A DNA stretch of 64,000 nucleotides from assembly GCA_023392595.1 (NCBI GenBank), contig JAEVYU010000009.1, positions 104,320-168,319 of the forward strand, in the 5' to 3' direction. Both the position numbers and the translations under genes were made by a program. The stretch is from Bacillota bacterium (GTDB taxonomy: Bacteria > Bacillota > UBA4882 > UBA8346). Numbering within the stretch: the first letter of the stretch is position 1; each line of letters starts with the position of its first letter. The notes below the pieces were generated by a model. It had not been told where the DNA came from. It was given only the letters and a program-made list of their open reading frames with translations, and did not search any database. Positions 54,502 through 63,883 of this stretch are shown here, one piece after another.

Positions 54502-55349
54502 AGTTATATAAAACAGGAGCCGAAATCTTCGTTCCGGATGGGAAATCTGCTGAGGATGCCATAAAACGCACAACCGTGATGGGTATTTCCGCTCATCAGG
54601 ACGATATCGAATTTATGGCCCTGGATGGTATCTTAAAATGTTTCGGCAGGGAAGAAGAATGGTTTACCGGTGTGGTGGTTACCAATGGGGCCGGGAGCGC
54701 GCGCAGCGGTATTTACGCCGGTTATACCGATGAGGCCATGCAAAAAGTCAGAAAACTGGAACAGAAAAAAGCCGCTTTTGTCGGCGAGTATGCCGCGCAG
54801 GTGCTACTCAATTACAGTAGTTCCGAGGTGAAAAATGCTGAAGAACGCCATGACATAGAGGATTTAAAAGAGCTGCTTCAGGCTGCCCTGCCGAAAGTGA
54901 TTTATACCCATAACCTGGCCGATAAACATGAGACTCACGTTGCTACCGGATTAAAAGTATTGCGCGCCATCCGGGAACTTCCTCGGGAAATGCGCCCGCA
55001 AAAATTATACGGTTGTGAAGTATGGCGCGATCTGGATTGGCTGGATGACGGGAAGAAAGTAGTGTTTGATCTTACCGAACATGAAAATTTAGGGTCTTCC
55101 CTGGCAGGAGTTTTCGACTCCCAGATTTGCGGTGGAAAAAGGTATGATTTAGCCATTATGGGACGCCGCAGGGCACATGCTACTTTTTCGGCTTCCCACG
55201 CAGTGGATACCGCGGAAGCGTTGGGATATGCAATGGATTTAACGCCGCTGATTCAAAATGATCAGCTTGACGTGGCGGAGTTCGTCATGGGTCACATTCA
55301 AAATTTCGCTCAAGATGTGACAGGCAAGATTCGACGTTTTGTTAGTTGA
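54498..55349 (+). CDS. PIG-L family N-acetylglucosamine deacetylase
   Basis: 283 residues. PIG-L/LmbE zinc hydrolase: the AHQDDIEF motif (His, Asp, Asp) near residue 33 and the third metal His in HNLADKHETHVATG. Family members deacetylate GlcNAc in small molecules and oligosaccharides (MshB, BshB, archaeal Dac). In this operon it would remove acetate from GlcNAc, GlcNAc-6-phosphate or chitobiose, replacing NagA. ATGA overlap with the kinase gene. Confidence 0.88.
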   Translation: MKLYKTGAEIFVPDGKSAEDAIKRTTVMGISAHQDDIEFMALDGILKCFGREEEWFTGVVVTNGAGSARSGIYAGYTDEAMQKVRKLEQKKAAFVGEYAAQVLLNYSSSEVKNAEERHDIEDLKELLQAALPKVIYTHNLADKHETHVATGLKVLRAIRELPREMRPQKLYGCEVWRDLDWLDDGKKVVFDLTEHENLGSSLAGVFDSQICGGKRYDLAIMGRRRAHATFSASHAVDTAEALGYAMDLTPLIQNDQLDVAEFVMGHIQNFAQDVTGKIRRFVS

Positions 55350-55393
55350 AGTGAAATCTTTGTTCTCATTCCCGTAGGATAACAATAAAATTT

Positions 55394-55533
55394 TTTAAAC
55401 TTGAATCCGGCAAGTAACCCCAAAAAGCTCAGTCGCATTTAAACTTGCCTGATTCAAACAATAAACCCGATTCGGCCAATTTTTCTGCGTCATCGCAGAA
55501 AAATTGTCACTTACTTGCCGGATCGAGGTTAAA
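55394..55533 (+). repeat. TTTAA-ended palindromic element, long copy
   Basis: 140 bp bounded by TTTAAACTTGAATCCGGC and the complement-like end GCCGGATCGAGGTTAAA. The first 60 bp match, inverted, the 70-bp element at 63167-63236. It carries about 70 extra bp between two ACTTGCC repeats, including the hairpin ATTTTTCTGCG/CGCAGAAAAAT. Confidence 0.8.
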
Positions 55534-55596
55534 CATCTCCGGAGTTTTTCTGCGCCTAAGGGCGAGTTTTTCCGGAGGTGTTTAATTTTTTGTAAA
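55526..55596 (+). terminator. Large hairpin with T tail after the deacetylase gene
   Basis: TTAAACATCTCCGGA and TCCGGAGGTGTTTAA pair (one G-U) with an inner CTGCGCC/GGGCG helix and end in T6. It probably terminates the amino-sugar operon. It overlaps the right tip of the preceding element. Confidence 0.6.
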
Positions 55597-55737
55597 AGAT
55601 CTTTTAGAACAATATAAAATAAGGTATTATAGTGGAGGTAATATTTTAAATATAGGGATAAAATCTATCCCTGTGTATCAATTACCATAATTTTCTAATC
55701 ATGATTTAGTTTAAAATAAATTTGAGGAGGAACGTTT

Positions 55738-58700
55738 ATGGCTAAGAAAGTCACGATTGACGGTAATACGGCTGCTGCTCATGTCGCTTATGCATTTAGC
55801 GATGTCACGGCAATTTACCCGATCACTCCGTCGTCCCCTATGGCTGAGTCCTGTGATGACTGGGCTGCAGCAGGGCGGAAAAATTTGTTCGGACAAACAG
55901 TGAGGATTGCTGAAATGCAATCAGAAGCAGGTGCTGCAGGCGCCGTTCACGGATCGCTCGCTGCCGGCGCTCTCACCAGTACCTTTACAGCTTCTCAGGG
56001 ATTGTTGCTGATGATCCCCAATATGTATAAAATCGCGGGTGAATTAATCCCCAGCGTATTCCATGTTTCTGCCAGGGCTTTAGCTGCCCATGCCTTATCA
56101 ATCTTCGGTGATCATGCAGATATCAATGCCTGCCGTCAAACCGGTTTCGCCTTACTTGCCGCCAACTCAGTCCAGGAAGTTATGGATATGGCTTTGGTTG
56201 CTCATTTGGCTACTTTAGAGAGCAGAGTGCCGTTCTTACATTTCTTCGATGGTTTCCGGACCTCTCATGAAGTCCAAAAGATTGATCAAATCGAATATGA
56301 AGATATGGCCAAGCTGGTCAATTGGGAGAAAGTCAAGGAGTTCCGCGAACGTGGTATGAACCCTGAACATCCCAATCAACGCGGTACCGCTCAAAACCCT
56401 GATATTTATTTCCAAGGCCGTGAGGCTGCCAACAAATATTATGATGCAGTTCCCGCCATTGTTGAAGAAGTCATGAAAAAGGTCAGTGCGTTGACCGGCC
56501 GCGAATACAAACCCTTCAACTATGTGGGCGCTCCCGATGCGGAACGGGTTATCATCGCAATGGGTTCCGGTTGTGAAGCCATTGAAGAGGCCGTTAACTA
56601 TTTAAACAAGAAGGGTGAAAAGGTCGGCTTAATTAAAGTTCACCTCTATCGTCCTTTTGTTCCGGAATATTTACTCAAAGTGTTGCCGAAGTCCGTCAAG
56701 AAGATTGCCGTGCTGGATCGGACCAAAGAGCCCGGCTCCCTCGGTGAACCTTTATATGAAGATATCTGTACCATGTTTATGGAGAAAAAAGAAACCCCGG
56801 TTATCGTAGGCGGCCGTTATGGGCTGGGTTCCAAAGAATTCAATCCTTCAATGGTGAAAGCAATCTATGACAACTTGGCTTTGGGCCAGCCCAAGAACCA
56901 CTTTACGGTCGGTATCAATGACGATGTAACCCATACTTCCCTGGAGGTTAAAGAATCGATCGACGCCGCTCCGGAAGGGGTTCACCGTTGCAAATTCTTC
57001 GGCCTTGGTTCTGATGGCACCGTCGGCGCCAACAAGAATTCCATTAAAATCATTGGTGATAACACCGATATGTACGCCCAGGGTTATTTCGTATACGACT
57101 CCAAGAAATCGGGCGGAATCACCATTTCCCACTTGCGTTTCGGCAAAGCTCCGATTCAATCGACCTATTTGATTGATCAGGCCGAATTAATCGCCTGCCA
57201 CAATCCTTCTTACGTCACCCGTTACGATGTACTGGACGGTATTAAAGAAGGCGGCATTTTCCTGTTGAATTCTCCCTGGACCCTGGCTGAAATGGAAGAG
57301 AAATTACCGGCCAGCATGAAACAAACCATCGCCAAAAAGAAAGTCCGTTTTTATAATATCGATGCTGTTAAAATCGCTTCCGAGGTTGGTTTAGGCGGTA
57401 GAATCAATGCGGTGATGCAGGCTGCTTTCTTCAAAATCGCCGATATTATTCCGGTTGAGAAAGCATTCGATTACATCAAATATGCCATCAAGAAAACCTA
57501 CGGTAAGAAAGGCGATAAGATCGTTAATATGAATATCGCCGCCGTGGATCGCGCTGCTGAAGCTTTGGAAGAAATCAAATACCCGGCTTCATGGGCTACC
57601 GCAACTACTGGCGCCGTGATTCCGGAAGAAGATGTTCCCGAGTATGTGAAAAATGTCATTAAACCGATCCTTCGTCAGGAAGGCGATAAACTCCCGGTCA
57701 GCGCATTATCTCCGGATGGAACCGTGCCGGTTGGGACCACCAAGTTTGAAAAACGCGGTATCGCCATTAATGTCCCGGTATGGACCCCGGAAACCTGTAT
57801 CCAATGTAATCAATGTTCCTTTGTCTGTCCGCATGCCGCTATTCAACCGTATCTGATCAAATCGGATTCGATCGGCAAGGCTCCGGCGGGATTTAAGACC
57901 AAAGCTGCCACGGGTAAAGAATTTGCCGGATATGAATTTAGAATGCAGGTATCGCCGCTGGATTGTTCGGGTTGCGGCAACTGCGCCGACATTTGCCCGG
58001 CCAAGGAAAAACCGTTACAAATGATGAAGCTGGAAGAAGTGGCCGAAAAAGAATCCGAATACTACAACTTCTCAATGGCTCAACCCATTCCGGACATCGA
58101 CATTAACGCGGAAACCGTAAAAGGCAGCCAGTTTAAGAGGCCGTTGTTTGAATTCTCCGGCGCCTGTGCTGGTTGCGGTGAAACTCCTTATGTCAAATTA
58201 ATTACTCAGCTCTTTGGAGATCGGATGATGATCGCCAATGCTACGGGATGTTCCTCCATTTATGGCGGAAGCGCGCCGACCAATCCTTATACCACCAATG
58301 AAAAAGGTCATGGTCCGGCTTGGGCGAACTCCCTCTTTGAGGATAATGCTGAATTCGGTTACGGTATGAATTTGGCAATGACCCAGCGCCGCAAGAAATT
58401 GGCTGATTTGGTCGAACAAGCCAAAGCCAGTGTATCTGGAGATATGGCCACCGCTTTCGGTGAATGGCTGGAAGGTAAAGATGACGCAGTGCTTTCTCAG
58501 AAAGCCGGCGATAAAATCAAAGCCCTTATCGACCAGGAAGCCGCCAAGGCCAGCGGGGATGCAAAAGCTGTTCTAACGGAGATTGCCGGTATGAAAGACC
58601 TCTATACCAAGAAATCCATCTGGATCTTCGGTGGTGACGGTTGGGCTTACGATATCGGTTACGGCGGGTTGGACCATGTATTGGCCTCCGGCGAGGATGT

Positions 58701-59253
58701 CAACGTTTTGGTGATGGATACCGAGGTTTATTCCAATACGGGCGGTCAATCCTCTAAATCCACTCCGACCGGCGCTATTGCTAAATTCGCAGCAGCCGGT
58801 AAGAATGTGAAAAAGAAAGATCTCGGCATGATGGCCATGGCTTACGGATATGTTTATGTAGCATCCGTTAGCATGGGCGCCAATAAGAATCAACTTTTAA
58901 AAGCGGTGCTGGAAGCGGAGCGCTACAAAGGGCCTTCCTTGATCATTGCTTATGCTCCTTGCATCAACCACGGTATTAATATGAGCCATAGCCAAAATGA
59001 AGCCAAGGCAGCTGTGGAAGCCGGTTACTGGCCATTATACCGTTACAACCCAGATTTGGCTCTCGAGAACAAGAATCCGTTTGCCCTCGAGTCCAAAGAG
59101 CCGACCGGCAATTTCCGTGACTTCATCATGGGCGAAGTCCGTTACGCCACTTTGAAGAAGCAGTTCCCGGATACAGCTGAAGCCCTTTACACTCGGGCGG
59201 AAGAAGACGCCAAAGCCAGAAATGAGAAATATAAGAGACTGGCAGCGAATTAA
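55738..59253 (+). CDS. nifJ: Pyruvate:ferredoxin (flavodoxin) oxidoreductase
   Basis: 1171 residues, single-chain form. Order: N-terminal domain I (AYAFSDVTAIYPITPSSPMAE), domain II, gamma domain (SDGTVGANKNSIKIIG), a 2x4Fe-4S domain (CIQCNQCSFVCPH and CSGCGNCADICPA), and the TPP domain with CAGCGETPYVKL, GGDGWAYDIGYGGLDHVL and NTGGQSSKSTPTG. It converts pyruvate and CoA to acetyl-CoA, CO2 and reduced ferredoxin. A strong GAGGAGG site precedes the start. A possible -10 TATTAT lies near 55626. Hallmark of anaerobic metabolism. Confidence 0.97.
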   Translation: MAKKVTIDGNTAAAHVAYAFSDVTAIYPITPSSPMAESCDDWAAAGRKNLFGQTVRIAEMQSEAGAAGAVHGSLAAGALTSTFTASQGLLLMIPNMYKIAGELIPSVFHVSARALAAHALSIFGDHADINACRQTGFALLAANSVQEVMDMALVAHLATLESRVPFLHFFDGFRTSHEVQKIDQIEYEDMAKLVNWEKVKEFRERGMNPEHPNQRGTAQNPDIYFQGREAANKYYDAVPAIVEEVMKKVSALTGREYKPFNYVGAPDAERVIIAMGSGCEAIEEAVNYLNKKGEKVGLIKVHLYRPFVPEYLLKVLPKSVKKIAVLDRTKEPGSLGEPLYEDICTMFMEKKETPVIVGGRYGLGSKEFNPSMVKAIYDNLALGQPKNHFTVGINDDVTHTSLEVKESIDAAPEGVHRCKFFGLGSDGTVGANKNSIKIIGDNTDMYAQGYFVYDSKKSGGITISHLRFGKAPIQSTYLIDQAELIACHNPSYVTRYDVLDGIKEGGIFLLNSPWTLAEMEEKLPASMKQTIAKKKVRFYNIDAVKIASEVGLGGRINAVMQAAFFKIADIIPVEKAFDYIKYAIKKTYGKKGDKIVNMNIAAVDRAAEALEEIKYPASWATATTGAVIPEEDVPEYVKNVIKPILRQEGDKLPVSALSPDGTVPVGTTKFEKRGIAINVPVWTPETCIQCNQCSFVCPHAAIQPYLIKSDSIGKAPAGFKTKAATGKEFAGYEFRMQVSPLDCSGCGNCADICPAKEKPLQMMKLEEVAEKESEYYNFSMAQPIPDIDINAETVKGSQFKRPLFEFSGACAGCGETPYVKLITQLFGDRMMIANATGCSSIYGGSAPTNPYTTNEKGHGPAWANSLFEDNAEFGYGMNLAMTQRRKKLADLVEQAKASVSGDMATAFGEWLEGKDDAVLSQKAGDKIKALIDQEAAKASGDAKAVLTEIAGMKDLYTKKSIWIFGGDGWAYDIGYGGLDHVLASGEDVNVLVMDTEVYSNTGGQSSKSTPTGAIAKFAAAGKNVKKKDLGMMAMAYGYVYVASVSMGANKNQLLKAVLEAERYKGPSLIIAYAPCINHGINMSHSQNEAKAAVEAGYWPLYRYNPDLALENKNPFALESKEPTGNFRDFIMGEVRYATLKKQFPDTAEALYTRAEEDAKARNEKYKRLAAN

Positions 59254-59346
59254 TTTACGGGGTAAATTAATTTACGAGGTAAATTAGAGAGATAAAATCG
59301 AAAGATCAAGAAACAAGGCTGACTCGAAGTTAGCCTTGTTTTTTCG
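59252..59346 (+). terminator. Tandem palindromes and terminator of the oxidoreductase gene
   Basis: Two 17-bp near-palindromes, AATTTACGGGGTAAATT and AATTTACGAGGTAAATT, lie in tandem just after the stop (59254-59288). Then AACAAGGCTGACT and AGTTAGCCTTGTT form a stem followed by T6 (59311-59346), a clear terminator. Confidence 0.82.
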
Positions 59347-59387
59347 TTCATTGATGTTTTTTTAAGAAGTCTTTAAAAATCCGGTAT

Positions 59388-59885
59388 TTATTGGACAGGA
59401 GCCGGGATGGTATTGTTTGCTGCTTGACCCATCCGGTTGAAGGCCCCGTAGGGATGCCTGCCGCGCTTAAAGCGCATTTCATCTTTACGATTTCGGTAGT
59501 TTTCGAGGGTTTTTTGTTGTTCGGGTGTTAATACCGCTTTCGCTTTTTCAGACATTTCCCTGCGCTTTTGCACCAGTTGGATTCGTAGGTCAGTCTCAAC
59601 CTTGACTTGAGCGTTGATTTTACTTGAGTCTAAGGGTTGGGCCTTCCATAATTTTTTCAATTCAAAACGGGTGAGTTCCAGTTTTTGCCTGATTCCTAAA
59701 GTATCTTTTTGAAAATCCTGACGAATGACGAGGAGTTTTTGTTGCTGGTCGTCGGTTAGATTGAGACCCCCCGCTAAACGGCTTGGTATTCCTTCCTGAG
59801 GGCCCGGGCCAAAGGCTGAGGCAGTCATTGTGAGAGCCCCGACTAAAAATATGGCTAGGATTACACAGGCGATTGCTTTGGTCAT
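59388..59885 (-). CDS. Spy/LTXXQ-like exported helical protein
   Basis: 165 residues. Signal peptide (AIACVILAIFLVGALTMTASA), then a helical domain with two LTxxQ-type repeats: LNLTDDQQQKLLVIRQDF and VLTPEQQKTLENYRNR. Spy/CpxP/zraP-like proteins bind unfolded proteins or metals outside the membrane. C-terminal part is basic and His-containing. AAAAGGAGCTG precedes the start. Single gene. Confidence 0.85.
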   Translation of the reverse strand: MTKAIACVILAIFLVGALTMTASAFGPGPQEGIPSRLAGGLNLTDDQQQKLLVIRQDFQKDTLGIRQKLELTRFELKKLWKAQPLDSSKINAQVKVETDLRIQLVQKRREMSEKAKAVLTPEQQKTLENYRNRKDEMRFKRGRHPYGAFNRMGQAANNTIPAPVQ

Positions 59886-60234
59886 TGGAAACAGCTCCTT
59901 TTCGAAAATATTTTAATTTTATAGGGATATCATACCGTTTATTTATTGAGCAATCATGGAGAAGATGTAGATTAATTATGGAGGTTGTCAAACAGCCACA
60001 GTATAAAAACCATTCCAAGTTTTGAAAAGTCGATGGTTCAGCTTAAAACCGAGTGAACGATGTATAGTTGGTTGGATTGTATTGGCCCCAATCCTTCGAT
60101 TGCTCGGACTTTCATATCCAGAACTTATATGGATAGAATACTTTTATATCCGTTAAAATATGCGCGCGATGATATATAGACGCTACATCGTGACGCTGAT
60201 TACCAGGGAAATATGAATTGAGGAGATTCGATCA
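59886..60234. other. Intergenic region, nothing recognised
   Basis: Between the exported protein and the glycosyltransferase gene. AT-rich, no open frame with a ribosome site, no hairpin of note. A GAGGAG site for the next gene is at its end. Confidence 0.6.
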
Positions 60235-61397
60235 TTGAAAGCTTTAGTATTTAACGTACCTGCCCATGGACATGTAAATCCAACGATTCCCCTTATCCAG
60301 GAGTTAATAAGACGCGGTGTGATGGTTATTCATTACAATGATCCTTCGTTTCGACACGCTCCGGAGCTGCAAGCGATTTTTCCCCCCCTTCCCATCCTGG
60401 AACAATTAGCTACAAACCAATTGACCAAACAAATACAGCAATTCAGTTGATAAATATACTATCCGGCGTGGTTGACGAGTTGACCGAGTTTGCGATTTCC
60501 CAGACTGAACAGGAAAAGCCTGATTTTATTATTCATGATTCATTTGCATTGTGGGGGAAAACAACCGCATTCGTAACCAAAGTTCCGGCGGTGTCATCGC
60601 TTACTACATTTGCCTTTAATTGGAATGTATTTCGGTCGGCGCCGGAATTTGCCTGGGAAACAATAGTCGCTTCTTTTAGACATATAAAGTATTTGCCGAA
60701 AATAAGCCATAGGCTAAATTCGTATTATTCAAAATATGGAATGAAAAAAGATAGTGTTTTTGATTATATAGTGAACAGGGAGAAAGTTAACTTGATTTAC
60801 ACTTCAAAATATTTCCAACCCTGTAGTCAAAGTTTTGGTCCGGAGTTCAAGTTTGTCGGGCCTAGTTTTCAGTTTGACAAGCTTCCGGTAAAACAGAAAC
60901 TCATTTATATATCTTTGGGAACGATTTATAACCGCGATCCTAAATTTTTTCAGATGTGTTTTGAGGCATTAGGGGATCTGCCGTATCAAGTTATTTTATC
61001 GTTAGGAAAAGGGTTAAACGCTTCTTCTTTTGATGCGGTTCCAAAAAACTTCAAAGTATATGAATTTGTAGACCAAGTCCGAGTTCTGCAAAAAGTGGCT
61101 TTATTTATCACGCATAGCGGAATGAACAGCACGAACGAAGGTTTAAGTGCGAATACCCCTTTAATCATGATTCCGCAAGTCAGCGAACAGCGTTTGGTTG
61201 CTAAAAGAGTTCAGGACCTAGGCGCGGGGATTGTATTGGACCGCAGAAATCTTAATGCAAGGATAATTCGAGAAACCGTTTTAAAGATATTGAATGAAAA
61301 AAGCTATCTTGAGAATACCGCCAAGATCCGGGAATCATTTTTTGAAAGCGGCGGAGTAAAGCGGGCGGCATCGGAGGTTCTGAGTTTGGTTCTCTAA
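60235..61397 (+). pseudogene. UGT/MGT-type glycosyltransferase, frameshifted
   Basis: Two pieces of one GT1 enzyme. 60235-60450 gives VFNVPAHGHVNPTIPLIQEL and VIHYNDPSFRHAPEL, ending at a TGA. 60447-61397 in the next frame gives HDSFALWGKTTAFVTKVPAV, ISLGTIYNRDPKF and the donor-binding THSGMNSTNEGLSANTPLI. Together they make about 385 residues, the normal macrolide-glycosyltransferase size. The segment before the junction is shorter than usual, so more than one indel is possible. The break at about 60440-60452 may be mutation or consensus error. Likely acceptor: a hydrophobic small molecule. Confidence 0.82.
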
Positions 61398-61854
61398 GAA
61401 CGGCTACGGTGCGTCCTTTTGAAATCATATCGGTTAAGTCAAGGGATATCCGGTCATATTCTAATAAAAATCGTTCCTTTCGTTTTTTTAGCTTTGGAGT
61501 TGCCACATCAAATCTTAAAGGAATGGGTGCTACTTTGTGGAAGTATTTGAGTGACCATTGGCAAAATTTTATGATTAAAAGCAAGGTCCCCGACGGTTAA
61601 CCAAAGCCGCCGTGACAGCGGTTTAGTTCAACAGGGTTACCGTTTCGGGCGTGTCGGGAAATGTCGCAAAGTTTATTCAAAGAAGTAGATTGATGAAGAT
61701 CTTTTATGATACCATGGAAAAGAAGTGATATCGTTTGGACCGGTGGACACTTGTTAAAAATATCTATTGGGAAAGGAATGATATGATAATTGCAATTGTT
61801 ACCGGCACCTGCGGGATTGCATCCTTTAATTCGGTTTTTTAAGGTGGGAATCTG
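61398..61854. other. Intergenic region with a possible 19-codon leader
   Basis: No established gene. ATGATAATTGCAATTG at 61783, behind GGGAAAGGA, opens a 19-codon frame ending TAA at 61840. The same 16 bases recur with one change at the start of the next gene (61855). It may be a leader peptide or a partial duplication of the gene start. A short hairpin (GCCGC/GCGG) lies near 61607. Confidence 0.45.
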
Positions 61855-63048
61855 ATGATAATCGCAATTGAGAATGGCCGTTTGGTGACGATTACCGGCG
61901 GTATTATCGACAGTGGCGTTCTGTTGATAGAAGGAGCTACCATTAAGGCTATTGGAAAAGATATTTCCATACCGGGAGAGGCGGAAATAATCGATGCCAC
62001 AGGGAAATGGATTATGCCGGGGATGATCGACGCCCACAGCCATGTGGGCATCTATGGCGAACCTGCGGTTTGGGCCAATCTGGACATCAATGAAATTACC
62101 AATCCCAATACGGCTCAACTCCGGGCCATTGACGCTCTGAACCCCGACGATCCGGCTTTTGAAGATTTGCGGGCCGCCGGCATCACCGCCGTCTATACCG
62201 GTCCCGGTAGCGCCAATATTATCGGCGGCATGGGGATGGCCATAAAAACAACGGGCCGAACTCCGGAAGAAATGATTCTTCCCGGCACCGAGGGAATGAA
62301 GTTTGCCCTGGGTGAAAATCCCAAGCGGGTTTATGGCGAGCACAAAAAGCATTTTCCCGCGACCCGGATGGGCAATGCCGCAGTACTTCGCGAGGCGCTG
62401 GTGGCGGCGGAAAATTATTTGCACAAAATGGCGGAGGCCGAGGCGGAAGCGCTGAAAGAAAGCAAATCCCCGAAAATGCCCGAGCGTGATTTGAAACTTG
62501 AAGCGCTGGGCCGGGTATTGCGGAGGGAAATCAAAGCCCGGATCCATTGCCACCGTAAGGACGATATCCTGACGGCCCTCCGGATCGCCGAAGAGTTTAA
62601 TTTGGATTATGTGATTGAACATTGTACCGAAGGTTATAAAATCGCCGATATCTTGGGAGGCAAAGGGGTCCGGGCTACGGTCGGTCCTCTGCTGATGGGC
62701 CGCGAGAAAATGGAAGTCAGCGGGGTTACTTTGAAAAACCCGGGGATCCTGGCCAGGGCCGGAGTCAAAGTGGCCATTCAAGCGGATGGCTCCTCCGACA
62801 CCAAGTGGCTGCCGATCCATGCCGGACTGGCGGTAAGGGAAGGAATGGACGAGGCGGAAGCTTTCCGGGCGGTAACGTTGAACCCCGCGGAAATCCTCGG
62901 CGTCGCCGATCGGCTTGGCAGCCTGGAGGCGGGAAAGGATGCCGATTTTGCGATCTTTTCCGGCCACCCCTTTTTCACCTATACAGTCTGTGAACAGACT
63001 TTTATCAACGGGAAACGGGTCTATCAAAGGGAACCCGGTTCCCGCTGA
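61855..63048 (+). CDS. Metal-dependent amidohydrolase (imidazolonepropionase-like)
   Basis: 397 residues behind AAGGTGG. Amidohydrolase superfamily: metal motif MIDAHSHVG near residue 60, His in KARIHCHRKDDI and DYVIEHCTEG, and the C-terminal segment ADRLGSLEAGKDADFAIF typical of the family. It would hydrolyse a cyclic amide, imidazolone or similar C-N bond. No pathway neighbour indicates the substrate. A large minus-strand frame over the same span (61597-63027) is a shadow. Confidence 0.9.
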   Translation: MIIAIENGRLVTITGGIIDSGVLLIEGATIKAIGKDISIPGEAEIIDATGKWIMPGMIDAHSHVGIYGEPAVWANLDINEITNPNTAQLRAIDALNPDDPAFEDLRAAGITAVYTGPGSANIIGGMGMAIKTTGRTPEEMILPGTEGMKFALGENPKRVYGEHKKHFPATRMGNAAVLREALVAAENYLHKMAEAEAEALKESKSPKMPERDLKLEALGRVLRREIKARIHCHRKDDILTALRIAEEFNLDYVIEHCTEGYKIADILGGKGVRATVGPLLMGREKMEVSGVTLKNPGILARAGVKVAIQADGSSDTKWLPIHAGLAVREGMDEAEAFRAVTLNPAEILGVADRLGSLEAGKDADFAIFSGHPFFTYTVCEQTFINGKRVYQREPGSR

Positions 63049-63123
63049 AAAACTGGCAGTTTGAATTCTTCAAGGGTTCGGGTATAATGAAGCAAGGAGG
63101 ATCTTTCGTGGAGGTGAACTTTT

Positions 63124-63762
63124 TTGTCCATTCCCGATCCGAACCAGAAATATACCATACCGATTATTTAAACCTCGATCCGGCAAGTTTAAATGCGACT
63201 GAGGTTTTTGGGGTTACTTGCCGGATTCAAGTTAAAATGGACCACCCTTGAGCGGTATGAATTAATCGACGGAATTCCGGTGCAGATGACACCGGCCCCG
63301 GGCTGGCAGTATCAGGCCATAGTACGCCAGTTGGTCATGGAGTTTGCAACTTTCCTTCGGGTAAAAACCTGTCAGGTTTTTACCGCCCCCTTTGATGTGC
63401 GGATTCCCTATCAGAGGGAGGAAGATCAAGATACCACCCATGTATTTCAACCGGATTTAGTGGTGGTCTGTGATCCGGCCAGGCTCTCGGGGACCGGGTA
63501 TTATGGGGTCCCTAGGTTGATTGTTGAGATCTTATCGCCTCATACGGCCAAAAACGACCGGATTATCAAATTTAACAAATATGAGCAAGCCAGGGTCCGG
63601 GAATATTGGCTTGTTGAACCGGAAACCAAAATCGTGACCCGGTTTTGCCTGCAGGAAGACAGGGGATACGGGAGACCGGAGAATTATACCGAGGAAGATA
63701 AAATAGAGGTTACGGTCTTGCCGGGGCTGGTGATCGAGTTAAGAAATGTATTGAACTTTTAA
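63124..63762 (+). pseudogene. Uma2 family nuclease-like gene interrupted by a repeat
   Basis: TTG 63124 behind GGAGGTGAAC opens SIPDPNQKYTI, the normal Uma2 N-terminus. A one-base shift at about 63160 leads to DYL; then the 70-bp element at 63167-63236 intervenes, and the protein resumes KWTTLERYELIDGIPVQM. Removing the element gives the expected DYLKWTTLERYELIDG. The rest is intact to 63762: FQPDLVVVCDP and PRLIVEILSP with the PD-D/E-x-K-like acids, and EYWLVEPE. A frame from ATG 63193, inside the element, could still make 189 residues, but has no ribosome site. Uma2 proteins are restriction-endonuclease-like with unclear roles. Confidence 0.8.
63167..63236 (-). repeat. TTTAA-ended palindromic element, short copy inside Uma2
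   Basis: 70 bp from TTTAAACCTCGATCCGGC to GCCGGATTCAAGTTAAA. Its reverse complement matches the first 60 bp and the last 16 bp of the 140-bp element at 55394-55533. Confidence 0.85.
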
Positions 63763-63849
63763 GGAATTGTGGATTTACTCAAAATCTTGGTTTGGATGGC
63801 AATCATTGAGTTGAGAATCTAATTTTTGTCCTAAATCATTACTCCGACA

Positions 63850-63872
63850 CCCCTTCCCGCATCGGGAAGGGG
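63850..63872. terminator. Perfect 10-bp GC hairpin ahead of the intron
   Basis: CCCCTTCCCG and CGGGAAGGGG around a 3-base loop. There is no T run after it because the likely group II intron begins 12 bases later. Confidence 0.6.
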
Positions 63873-63883
63873 ACGGGGGTTAG

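Noticed and set aside
61597..63027. 476-codon minus-strand frame opposite the amidohydrolase
   Set aside because: The plus strand encodes a clear amidohydrolase with all motifs. The minus frame is low-complexity in composition and matches nothing.
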